From the NCBI RefSeq assembly GCF_000702445.1, contig NZ_JNIF01000003.1, positions 1,736,001-1,800,000 of the forward strand: a stretch of DNA of 64,000 nt, given 5' to 3'. The notes beneath the pieces are model-generated. The model was not told the origin of the DNA. It saw only the letters and a program-made list of their open reading frames with translations, and made no database searches. Shown here piece by piece: positions 1 through 8,313 of the stretch. The stretch is from Bryobacter aggregatus MPL3 (lineage in GTDB: Bacteria; Acidobacteriota; Terriglobia; Bryobacterales; Bryobacteraceae). Each line of letters opens with the position of its first letter. Within the stretch, counting starts at the first letter, position 1. Position numbers and translations under genes: made by a program.

Positions 1-1257
1 ACCGCCTGGCCCAAAGATGAAAATATTCTCGCTGCTGGCACCAACGATGGGGTCTGGATGTCGAACGACGGGGCCAACACCTGGCGTCGCATCAGCCCAA
101 AGAGCAACGCCGATCTCACCGCGATTGTTTCCGTCGCCTTTGACCCGAATAAAGCGGGCATCCTCTACGCTGGCACACCGCACCTCCCCTGGAAAACACT
201 CAACGGCGGGAGCACCTGGACCAAAATCTCCGCGGGCATGTTTGATGATTCCGACATCTTCTCCATCGCAGTGGACCCCTTGCTTCCCGGCCGGGTCTTC
301 GCCAGTGCCTGCAGTGGCATCTATTGCTCCCTGAACTCGGGCGCCGCCTGGCGGCGGGTACAAGGGATCCCCGGCACCAACCGCCGCACCTATGTCGTTG
401 CCCAGGACCCGCACGACCAAAATCTGCTCTTTGCCGGCACCAGCGCCGGCATGTGGAGCTCCCGCAATGCCGGACAGGAGTGGAAGAAGTTGAATGAATA
501 CGTCGCCACCAGCATCGCCTTCCACCCGCAGGAAGCTTCCACCTTTTATATCTCCACCGAACGGCACGGCCTGTTACGGACCACCGACAACGGCGCTTCC
601 TTCACCCCCGTCAACAATGGATTCTCCAGCCGAAGCCTCCTCGCGGTCGATTCGGACAACGAAAATCTCTTCGCCGTCGCCCGTTATGAAGGCAGTGCAG
701 GGGGAATTTTCCGTCTCAAAGCCCTGAACACCCCTTGGGAGATCCTTCGATCCAATAAAAATTTTGACCGCTTCTTCGGAGACGGAGACCGGCTCCTCGC
801 GCGCGACTCCGAAGGGGTGTGGCTAGAAAGCCACAATCATGCCCAAACCTGGGATGTTGCAAAAACTCCTCAGGTCGAGTCGGGTGGAGATTGGTTCCAG
901 ACGGCGACCAATCCATGGAATCCGCAAGAGATGCTAAGAGCTTCACGATCTGGATTAACTAAGTCCAATGATTCCGGCAAAACTTGGCGGGTGGTCGAAA
1001 ACGGGCTCGGCCAGGAATGGATTGGAAGTGTGATTTTTCATCCGAAACAGAAAGGCCTTTGCTTTGCTCTAAGGCAACAACGGGTCTTTTGGTCACGTGA
1101 CTCAGGAGACACATGGTACTGGTTGCCTGCGCACGAAGAGGCACACTTGGCCTTCCAGCGCCTCCATGTTTCCTCTGCAATGCCCAATTTGCTGTTTGCA
1201 GTGAGCGCCAGCCGAGGTGTTTATGTGTTGGATTTGCCGCAAAAACCGTTAGAATGA
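1..1257 (+). CDS. BNR/Asp-box (sortilin- or YCF48-like) beta-propeller protein, 5' partial
   Basis: The reading frame is open from base 1, so the N-terminus lies outside the window; the first internal ATG is at 58. The visible part carries at least seven Asp-box/BNR-type repeats: SNDGANTW, GGSTW, NSGAAW, RNAGQEW, TDNGASF, NDSGKTW and RDSGDTW. This pattern is known from sortilin/Vps10, YCF48-like and sialidase-type propellers, and in Acidobacteriota from secreted proteins of unknown substrate. No catalytic residues can be assigned. The C-terminus (VYVLDLPQKPLE) ends 23 bases before the OmpA-like gene, so the two may be co-transcribed. Propeller fold is well supported; the biological role is unknown. 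Confidence 0.75.
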   Translation, partial: TAWPKDENILAAGTNDGVWMSNDGANTWRRISPKSNADLTAIVSVAFDPNKAGILYAGTPHLPWKTLNGGSTWTKISAGMFDDSDIFSIAVDPLLPGRVFASACSGIYCSLNSGAAWRRVQGIPGTNRRTYVVAQDPHDQNLLFAGTSAGMWSSRNAGQEWKKLNEYVATSIAFHPQEASTFYISTERHGLLRTTDNGASFTPVNNGFSSRSLLAVDSDNENLFAVARYEGSAGGIFRLKALNTPWEILRSNKNFDRFFGDGDRLLARDSEGVWLESHNHAQTWDVAKTPQVESGGDWFQTATNPWNPQEMLRASRSGLTKSNDSGKTWRVVENGLGQEWIGSVIFHPKQKGLCFALRQQRVFWSRDSGDTWYWLPAHEEAHLAFQRLHVSSAMPNLLFAVSASRGVYVLDLPQKPLE

Positions 1258-1280
1258 AATAGTTAGGGAATCCCTACTTT

Positions 1281-3224
1281 ATGAAATCGAACAAACTCGC
1301 TTTAGCGACAGCCCTTGTGGTGGTGTGTGGGCTTGCACTACCAGCGCAGACGTCTTCGACGTCTTCTCAGAAATCTAGCAGCTCGACAAGTGGTGGAGAT
1401 CTCTTTGAGATTAACCTTTTTGGCGGTGGAAACTTCGTCAAGCGGCAGAATAATCAGCCGAACCAGGATTTGTCCAACGGTGGAATTGCTGGTTTCCGTA
1501 TTGTCGAAAATATTTGGAATTATGTCAGTCTCGAACAGACCGGCATGGTGCACGGCATCGCAAATGTCCAATACCGCATTCCCGGTACCAATGAGAACTA
1601 TGGTTTCGGCGCCCGTCTGCGCCAGTTCCACTTCAACCCCGTTCTACATTTCAAGCCCCGCGAAGCGCGGATTCGTCCCTTCCTCACCATGGGCGTAGGT
1701 TTTGATTACTTTGGCGTCACTGATGATGCCCGTCGCGCCGTCGGCACCGGCCAGTTCACTCCTTTCAAGCAGGTCGTGACGCTCGAATCGCAATTTAAAC
1801 CCGCTTTCAACTATGGCGGGGGCATCAAGGCGAAGGTCACCGACCGCGTCGGTCTCCGTTTTGACATCCGTGGTTTCGCCACCGCTTCTCCGGATTACGG
1901 CATCCCCGTCTTCGGCCCGGCTGGTGCGATTACTTACAGCCGCAACACGCCGCTCAACTCCTTGCAGACCACTGGTGGTATCTCCATTTATCTGGGCGCC
2001 ATCAACAATGGTCCTGTTTGCGTCTTTACCGTTGGTCAGATCGATCCTTCCACCAAGACGGTATGGCGCGGAGAAAGCGCAAGCTACAATCTCCCCATCA
2101 CCAACGATTGCTTGGGCGTGACGCCGAAGTATCGCTGGACCGTAGACGGCAATGCCGTCGCGGGCGATTCGATGATCGCGGTTAAAGATCTTCCGGTTGG
2201 CGAACACCAGCTCAAGGCTGTTGTCGAAGCCGACACCACCAAGGTCACTGATCGCCGCACCCGCAACTTCCTCAAGAAGGTTCCGGTGCCTGCTTCCGAG
2301 CGTAACGCCAGCCTGATCGTCAAGGCGCCCAAGCTCGAGCTGGTCAGCCTCACCCTCGACCCGACCACGCTGAACCCCGGCGGTACCTCGCGCATCACCT
2401 CGGTCCTCAGCTATGAAGGTCCGGAGGCGGGCGAAGAAGTCACCCTCACTTACACTGCCAGCGCCGGCACCTTGTCGAGCGATCACGGCACTGCCTCTTC
2501 TGACGGCAAGTCCCTGACGCATAAGTTCACCGTCAAGCCCGGCAACACCACCGATCATGCTCTGCTCAGTGTCGCTGGTCTGAACCTCACTCCTGGTGGT
2601 CCTTCGGCCACGGTCGACGTCACCGCGACGGTGGGCAACAGCAGCAAGCGCGCCACTGCCACCGTAATGGCTCCGCCTGCTCCCGCTCCGATTGCCGCTC
2701 CGGCTCCGCCGAAGGCTATGCCGATGCAGCTCGATGACATCGTCTTCGGTAAGAATGGCGCCCGCGTCAACAATTGCGGCAAGCGCATCCTCGATCAGGC
2801 CTTTGAAAAGGCTGCTTCGATGGGCGACTACGATGTTCTCCTCGTCGGTCACTTCGACGCAGTTGAGAAGAATATCAAGGTCCGCGACGTCAAGGCGAAG
2901 AAGAGCCGCAAGCTCGATGAAGAGCGCGTCCTCCAGGTCGCCGCTGTTCTCAGCGCTGGCGTGGAACCCTGCAAGCGCCTCGAACGCAACCGCATTAAGG
3001 TTGCGACTGTCGGTGCCGAACAGCTCTCCCCCTTCAAGACCTCGCTCTGCGAAGCCACTGTGAAGGAACTCGCCAGCGGCAAGATCAACGCGAAGGATGG
3101 CAATGCCAAGAACCGCCGCGTTGAAATCTGGCTCGTCCCCAAGAACGGCCCCATGCCCAACGGTATCGCCGGAATTGCTGACGGTCCGGTTGCCGAAATC
3201 CAGTCCAAGGGTTGCCCCAAGTAA
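1281..3224 (+). CDS. OmpA-like outer-membrane protein with beta-barrel, Ig-like repeats and C-terminal OmpA domain
   Basis: A 647-residue exported protein. Residues 1-22 form a signal peptide (MKSNKLALATALVV... ending near LPAQ). Residues about 40-240 look like an eight-stranded barrel (DLFEINLFGGGNFV, GFGARLRQFHFNPVLHF, GGISIYLG). Residues about 245-470 are Ig/PKD-like repeats, followed by an Ala/Pro linker (PPAPAPIAAPAPPKA). The C-terminal 160 residues resemble OmpA: DDIVFGKNGARV, LLVGHFDAVE, LDEERVLQVAAVL and NRRVEIWLV. The usual GHTD is GHFD here, and a basic insert (KVRDVKAKKSRK) separates it from the helix. The likely role is tethering the outer membrane to peptidoglycan. A six-base inverted repeat (1264-1276) lies just before the ATG. 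Confidence 0.78.
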   Translation: MKSNKLALATALVVVCGLALPAQTSSTSSQKSSSSTSGGDLFEINLFGGGNFVKRQNNQPNQDLSNGGIAGFRIVENIWNYVSLEQTGMVHGIANVQYRIPGTNENYGFGARLRQFHFNPVLHFKPREARIRPFLTMGVGFDYFGVTDDARRAVGTGQFTPFKQVVTLESQFKPAFNYGGGIKAKVTDRVGLRFDIRGFATASPDYGIPVFGPAGAITYSRNTPLNSLQTTGGISIYLGAINNGPVCVFTVGQIDPSTKTVWRGESASYNLPITNDCLGVTPKYRWTVDGNAVAGDSMIAVKDLPVGEHQLKAVVEADTTKVTDRRTRNFLKKVPVPASERNASLIVKAPKLELVSLTLDPTTLNPGGTSRITSVLSYEGPEAGEEVTLTYTASAGTLSSDHGTASSDGKSLTHKFTVKPGNTTDHALLSVAGLNLTPGGPSATVDVTATVGNSSKRATATVMAPPAPAPIAAPAPPKAMPMQLDDIVFGKNGARVNNCGKRILDQAFEKAASMGDYDVLLVGHFDAVEKNIKVRDVKAKKSRKLDEERVLQVAAVLSAGVEPCKRLERNRIKVATVGAEQLSPFKTSLCEATVKELASGKINAKDGNAKNRRVEIWLVPKNGPMPNGIAGIADGPVAEIQSKGCPK

Positions 3225-3238
3225 TCCTTCGGATTCCA

Positions 3239-3841
3239 ATGAGTGAAACTTTTAACGAACCCCGCCTCGCCCTCAACCGGATCTATACCAGAACCGGGGA
3301 CCGCGGCGAGACGGGGCTGGTAGGCGGACAACGCGTCCCGAAAGATACACTCCGGATTGAAGTCTTTGGAACGGTGGACGAGCTCAACTCTTTTGTTGGG
3401 CTCGTTCGCATTTCTTCTCACGACCAGCAGCTGGCCGAACTGGAGAAGATCTTCGAGCGCATCCAGCACGAACTCTTCAATCTCGGCTCGGTGCTGGCTA
3501 CTTTGCCCGCCGATCTCCACCCTCATCAGCCGCGCATCACCCAGGAAACCATCCACCAGTTGGAACGCGAGATCGACCACTACAACGAGGGTCTTCCCGC
3601 GCTCCGCAGTTTTGTTTTACCGGGAGGCTCGCGCCTTTGCGCCGAGCTGCATGTTTGCCGCACCGTTTGCCGCCGGGCCGAGCGTCTGCTCGTCACCCTG
3701 GGGCGGCAGGAAGAAACGCCACCCGAAGCGCTGCTCTATCTCAACCGGCTGAGCGATGCGTTCTTTGTGTGGAGCCGTTGGGTGAATGTTGCACTCGGAG
3801 TGCCCGAGGCCTTGTGGCAACCCAATCAGGGTGCCCGCTAG
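3239..3841 (+). CDS. Cob(I)alamin adenosyltransferase, PduO type
   Basis: Transfers the adenosyl group of ATP to cob(I)alamin to make coenzyme B12. The N-terminal ATP-binding motif is clear (TRTGDRGETGLVGG, then FGTVDELNSFVGL). The C-terminal half has the trimer/active-site helix motifs CRRAERLLVTL and YLNRLSDAFFVWSRWVN. About 200 residues is normal for the family. The frame is open from an ATG at 3212, inside the preceding gene; the ATG at 3239 is chosen because MSETFNEP directly precedes the conserved Ile-Tyr-Thr-Arg-Thr-Gly-Asp start of the family. The stop overlaps the stop of the convergent gene in a shared CTAG. No cobalamin riboswitch is visible nearby. Confidence 0.92.
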   Translation: MSETFNEPRLALNRIYTRTGDRGETGLVGGQRVPKDTLRIEVFGTVDELNSFVGLVRISSHDQQLAELEKIFERIQHELFNLGSVLATLPADLHPHQPRITQETIHQLEREIDHYNEGLPALRSFVLPGGSRLCAELHVCRTVCRRAERLLVTLGRQEETPPEALLYLNRLSDAFFVWSRWVNVALGVPEALWQPNQGAR

Positions 3842-4434
3842 CTCTTCTTCTCTTTGAGTTCGATCCGGAAAGCATGCATGCGCATGAAGATCTCTTGGGC
3901 ATGATCGCGATTCAAGCCGAGCAGATAGAAGAGCGGTTTCTTATCTTCAAAAATCAGCTTCAGCTCGATATGCCGAAGGCCTTCCCGCACATTGGCATCG
4001 CGGAAAGAATCCAGTGCAAATTCACATTGCCCGTCTTTGCCGATAAAGATCAGCCTCGTCCGGGTCAATAAGAGCAAGCCCTTCGCATTGCGGAACTTTC
4101 CGACATCGGATACCGCAATTCCTGGGAAGCCGAAAACAAAGTCCTCATGATCCAGCGCCGTTCTCACTTGCCAGAGCGAGGCGCGCACCTGTGGGTGATC
4201 GGTCCCCTCCATCTCGTGAAAAGCCCGGTAGAAGGGCATCTTTCCGACGAACAGATGCTGGTAATTTTCAAAGAAAACTTTGATCTGCCAAGCCACCACG
4301 GCGAGGGCGGCGATCAGGATCAAAATGGCGCCAATCACCGAGAGGTAGAGTACAGTGCGGTACTCGATCCAAACTGTAATTGGATCGAGCCCGAGATATC
4401 TGACGTATTCAACCCAACTGGGGTACTCGTTCAT
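3838..4434 (-). CDS. Single-pass membrane protein with PH/GRAM-like cytosolic domain
   Basis: Not recognised as a named family. The 198-residue protein has one membrane segment at about residues 28-52 (VLYLSVIGAILILIAALAVV). The remaining 140 residues are soluble and contain a strand-rich stretch (GLLLLTRTRLIFIGKDG, then HIELKLIFEDKKPLFYLLG) that resembles bacterial PH/GRAM-like domains. The gene starts 24 bases after the stop of the Kgd-type enzyme, so co-transcription is likely. A link to 2-oxoglutarate metabolism is suggested only by position. It ends tail to tail with the cobalamin adenosyltransferase gene, sharing CTAG at 3838-3841. Confidence 0.7.
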   Translation of the reverse strand: MNEYPSWVEYVRYLGLDPITVWIEYRTVLYLSVIGAILILIAALAVVAWQIKVFFENYQHLFVGKMPFYRAFHEMEGTDHPQVRASLWQVRTALDHEDFVFGFPGIAVSDVGKFRNAKGLLLLTRTRLIFIGKDGQCEFALDSFRDANVREGLRHIELKLIFEDKKPLFYLLGLNRDHAQEIFMRMHAFRIELKEKKS

Positions 4435-4458
4435 GAGCGAGGCAGCACGGGGAGGTCT

Positions 4459-7400
4459 CTATTTTTTACGGCGAGCGACGAGTCTGACACGTCGCGGACG
4501 AAGCTGCGTGGTCTGTGAGAAGGCGGCGTCGAGCAACTCCGCCAATTCTTTACTGTGCTGCTTGGAAGATCCGGTGGCGGGTGAGGCCGCTTCCGGCCGT
4601 CCGGCATAGTGCACCGAGCGCCGGCTTCCATTGAGGACGAAGGACACCTGCTCTTGTACAAAGCGCCAGGCGCCCATGTTCCGCGGCTCTTCCTGTACCC
4701 AGATCAACTCGGCGGAAGGCGAATAGCGTTGTAGCATATCGCTCAACTGATCGGCAGGGAAGGGATACAACTGCTCCAGCCGCACGATCGCGACATGGTC
4801 GGCGTTCCGCTCTTCGCGGGCTGCCACCAGGTCATAGTAGACCTTGCCCGAGCACAACAATACGCGGGTGATGGTGCTGCCGGCGTCGGCGTTGGAGTCG
4901 CCGATTACTTCCCGGAAGCTGCCCTGGACAAAGTCTTCAATGTGGCTGGCGGCCTTCAGGCTGCGCAGATGTGCTTTCGGAGTGAAGACAATCAGCGGCT
5001 TTCTCAAGCCACGCCGGTCTTCGCCGCCGTTCATCTGCCGCCGCAGCAAGTGGAAGTAGTTGGCCGCCGTCGTGCAATTGGCGACGATCATGTTCTCTTC
5101 GGCGCACTGCTGCAAAAAGCGTTCAATGCGGGCGCTCGAGTGTTCGGGGCCCTGGCCTTCGTAACCATGCGGCAACAACAGAACGAGTCCGCTCGGCTGG
5201 CCCCACTTCGCCTCGGCCGAACTGATGAACTGGTCGATCATGATCTGCGCGCCGTTGACGAAATCGCCAAACTGCGCTTCCCAAAGCACCAGGGTCAGAG
5301 GATCGGCAACGCTGTAGCCAAACTCAAATCCCATCACTGCGTACTCGCTCAGCGAGGAGTCTACGGCATCGAACTTCGCCTGATCGGGGGAGAGATGTTG
5401 CAGGGGGAAATACGATTTCCCGGTCTCATAATCCACCAGTTCCAGATGCCGTTGCGAGAAAGTGCCGCGCGGGGAATCCTGTCCGCTCAAGCGAACCGGC
5501 GTTCCTTCGAGCACCAGACTTCCAAAGGCCAGCATTTCGCCGGTCGCCCAGTCAATCGGGCCTCCGGCCAAAACTTCGGCGCGCTTGTCGAGGGTGTTCG
5601 ACTTCAACTTCGGATGGACGGTGAAACCTTCCGGCAAATTCACATAGCCCTTGATGATCCGCTCGAGGGTGGAGCGGTCGATGGCCGTGCTTCCGGAGTT
5701 TGACGAGGGGAGCGCAGACTGCTCATAGCTCGTCATCTCGACCGTTTCAAACTTCTCGGCATTCGTATGCGAAGCCTCAAAACCCTCTTCCATCTTGGCC
5801 GTGATCCGCTTCTTGATCGAATCGAGTTCGCCCGCGCTCAGCATCCCGTCCCGAATCAGGCGCTCGGAATACTGGGTCGCCACTGACGGCTGATTCTTGA
5901 TCAGGCGATACATCAGCGGCTGGGTGTAGGACGGATCGTCTCCTTCGTTATGCCCATGACGGCGATAGCAGACCATGTCCACCACCACGTCGCGCTTGAA
6001 TTCCTGGCGGAAGTCAAAAGCGGCCTGCATCACGCGGAAGCAGGCCTCGGGGTCATCGCCATTCACATGGAAGATCGGGGCCTGCACCATCCGTGCAATG
6101 TCGGTGCAATAGCTCGACGAGCGGGCCTCCTGAGGGTTGGTCGTGAAACCGATCTGGTTATTGATCACCAGATGCACCGTGCCACCTGTTGTGTAGCCTT
6201 CCAGTTGCGAAAGGTTGAAGGTCTCCATCACGACGCCCTGGCCTGCAAAGGCCGCGTCGCCATGGACCAGCACCGGAATCACGCGCTCGCGCTTGGTGTC
6301 TCCCAGGCGCTCCTGCTTCGGACGCACAATGCCTTCCACCACCGGGTCCACGGCTTCGAGATGGCTCGGGTTCGGCGCGAGGGTGACGACAATTTCTTTG
6401 CCCTTGCTGGAGGTGCGCACGCTTGAGGCGCCCAGGTGATACTTCACGTCGCCTGAGCCCTGTGTCGAGTTCGGGTCAATGTTGCCTTCAAACTCGCTGA
6501 AGATCTGCGCCATGCGCTTGCCGATAACGTTCGCCAGCACGGTAAGACGGCCGCGATGGGCCATGCCCACCACCACTTCATGCACATTCGTGTTCGCGCT
6601 GCGCTCGACAATCTCATCGAGCATGGCGATTGCCGATTCGCCGCCTTCGAGCGAAAAGCGCTTCTGTCCGATGAAGCGGGTGCCGAGGAATTGCTCAAAC
6701 ATCTCCGCTTGCAGCAAGCGTTCGAGAATGCGGCGGCGCGTCGCCTCATCGAGCGGGGCATGCGCCGAGGGTGGTTCCAGGCGCTGCTGCAACCAGGCCT
6801 TCTGGTCCGGGTACTGGATGTGCATGTACTCCACACCCACCTTGTTGCAGTAGGTGCGGCGCAGCGTCTCGAGCGTCTCGCGCAAGGTGCTGACGCCTGG
6901 CACATCGCCCAGCCCTGTCGAGGCTCCCAGATTACCGGTGATAAATTCGCGATCGAGATCCCAGATCGTCAGCCCGTAGGTCGACGGATCGAGCTCCGGA
7001 TGGTATTGCGCCTCGCTGCCCAGCGGATTCAGATCGGAGATCAGATGTCCGCGCACGCGATAGGCATGGATCAACTGCAGAACAGCCGCTTCTTTGGCAA
7101 CCTCGGAGCTGATCTTGCCCGAGGAGACGCCCGGAATCGCGACAGCCCGGTCGGCCTGCCAGGACACCGGGCGATACGGCAACTTCAGCGCCGCAAAAAT
7201 CTCTTCGTAAAAATTATGTTTGCCGTTGAGCAGGTCTTGCAGGTGAGCGAGAAAACTACCGCTTTCGGCTCCTTGGATCACCCGATGATCGTAGGTACAA
7301 CTCATCATCATCGTCTTGCTCAGTCCGAGCAGGGAGCGGGTCTCCGGACGCACGCCCATGTATTCGGCTGGATAGTCAATTGCGCCGGTCGCGATGATCG

Positions 7401-8229
7401 CGCCCTGGCCCGGCATCAGCCGCGGGACTGAGGACAAGGTGCCGACAGTCCCCGGATTGGTTAACGAAATCGTCGTGCCCTGGAAATCTGCCAAACCCAG
7501 TTTGCCGTTACGGCCCTTCTTCACCAGGTCGTCAAAGCCATTGAGGAACTGCTGGAAGTTCATGATGCCGGTGTTCTTGATGCTCGGCACCACGAGGGAA
7601 CGCTGGCCGTCCTTGCCGGCCACATCGATCGCCAGGCCAAGATTCACCTGCTGCTTCACCCAGCGAAAGGGCTGTCCGTCGCTTTCCGCATAGGCAGAAT
7701 TCAGGTTGGGAAATTTCTCCACTGCTTTCGAAATCGCATAGGCAATGATGTGCGTGTACGAGATCTTGCTCTTGCCCGCCATCGTACGGCTTTGATTGAT
7801 GAGTGTCCGATTCTCGTCAATTACCTTCACCGGAATGGAACGCACGCTGGTTGCGGTAGGCACGGCCAGCGACAGGTTCATGTTCTCTGCAATGCGTGCG
7901 GCCGTGCCGCGCAGCGGAACCAGTTGTTCGGCAGGGCCGAGTTCCTTCGGCGGGGCCGAAGCTCTGGCGATCAAATCGCTCGAAGTGGCTGGTGCCGCCG
8001 GGGCAGCTTTCACTGCGGGTGCCTTCACCGGGGGCGCCAATTCTGCAGGAGCGCTCGCGGTTGTGGTTACGGGAGGGGGAGTGGGTATCGCCGCTCCATT
8101 GGGAGTGCCGTTTGCGGCGCTTTCGTCCACGTCGAAGACGCCTTTCCACGCCGTGTCAACGGCGCCACGATTATTCAGGTATTCCTGGTACAGCTCTTCG
8201 GCGAGCCAATCATTTATTGATTCGGACAT
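4459..8229 (-). CDS. kgd: Multifunctional 2-oxoglutarate metabolism enzyme (Kgd/OdhA type: E2-like domain fused to E1o)
   Basis: A 1256-residue protein with the architecture of mycobacterial Kgd and corynebacterial OdhA (about 1220-1230 residues). Residues 1-35 are an E1-type N-terminal segment (INDWLAEELYQEYLNN), followed by an Ala/Pro linker (40-100). Residues 105-350 form an E2-like succinyltransferase domain, and the rest is a thiamin-diphosphate 2-oxoglutarate dehydrogenase/decarboxylase E1 (GMAHRGRLTVLANV, GDAAFAGQGVVMETFN, NNQIGFTTNP). No lipoyl domain is present, as in Kgd/OdhA. In the E2-like active-site motif, His315 is kept, but the usual HxxxD aspartate is Gln319 (DHRVIQGAESG). 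It acts in the cytosol at the 2-oxoglutarate step of the TCA cycle, probably with a lipoylated E2 encoded elsewhere. Confidence 0.93.
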   Translation of the reverse strand: MSESINDWLAEELYQEYLNNRGAVDTAWKGVFDVDESAANGTPNGAAIPTPPPVTTTASAPAELAPPVKAPAVKAAPAAPATSSDLIARASAPPKELGPAEQLVPLRGTAARIAENMNLSLAVPTATSVRSIPVKVIDENRTLINQSRTMAGKSKISYTHIIAYAISKAVEKFPNLNSAYAESDGQPFRWVKQQVNLGLAIDVAGKDGQRSLVVPSIKNTGIMNFQQFLNGFDDLVKKGRNGKLGLADFQGTTISLTNPGTVGTLSSVPRLMPGQGAIIATGAIDYPAEYMGVRPETRSLLGLSKTMMMSCTYDHRVIQGAESGSFLAHLQDLLNGKHNFYEEIFAALKLPYRPVSWQADRAVAIPGVSSGKISSEVAKEAAVLQLIHAYRVRGHLISDLNPLGSEAQYHPELDPSTYGLTIWDLDREFITGNLGASTGLGDVPGVSTLRETLETLRRTYCNKVGVEYMHIQYPDQKAWLQQRLEPPSAHAPLDEATRRRILERLLQAEMFEQFLGTRFIGQKRFSLEGGESAIAMLDEIVERSANTNVHEVVVGMAHRGRLTVLANVIGKRMAQIFSEFEGNIDPNSTQGSGDVKYHLGASSVRTSSKGKEIVVTLAPNPSHLEAVDPVVEGIVRPKQERLGDTKRERVIPVLVHGDAAFAGQGVVMETFNLSQLEGYTTGGTVHLVINNQIGFTTNPQEARSSSYCTDIARMVQAPIFHVNGDDPEACFRVMQAAFDFRQEFKRDVVVDMVCYRRHGHNEGDDPSYTQPLMYRLIKNQPSVATQYSERLIRDGMLSAGELDSIKKRITAKMEEGFEASHTNAEKFETVEMTSYEQSALPSSNSGSTAIDRSTLERIIKGYVNLPEGFTVHPKLKSNTLDKRAEVLAGGPIDWATGEMLAFGSLVLEGTPVRLSGQDSPRGTFSQRHLELVDYETGKSYFPLQHLSPDQAKFDAVDSSLSEYAVMGFEFGYSVADPLTLVLWEAQFGDFVNGAQIMIDQFISSAEAKWGQPSGLVLLLPHGYEGQGPEHSSARIERFLQQCAEENMIVANCTTAANYFHLLRRQMNGGEDRRGLRKPLIVFTPKAHLRSLKAASHIEDFVQGSFREVIGDSNADAGSTITRVLLCSGKVYYDLVAAREERNADHVAIVRLEQLYPFPADQLSDMLQRYSPSAELIWVQEEPRNMGAWRFVQEQVSFVLNGSRRSVHYAGRPEAASPATGSSKQHSKELAELLDAAFSQTTQLRPRRVRLVARRKK

Positions 8230-8313
8230 GGGTATTGGCGGGAAGACACATGTTTCAAAACGAGTGCCTACTGTCCAATATGATAGCGAAAGGAGCGCTT
8301 CGGATTCGAGCGT

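Noticed and set aside
1644-3239. 531-residue open frame on the minus strand inside the OmpA-like gene
   Set aside because: It is the shadow of a high-GC coding gene; no ribosome-binding site or recognisable domain, and its composition is typical of antisense frames.
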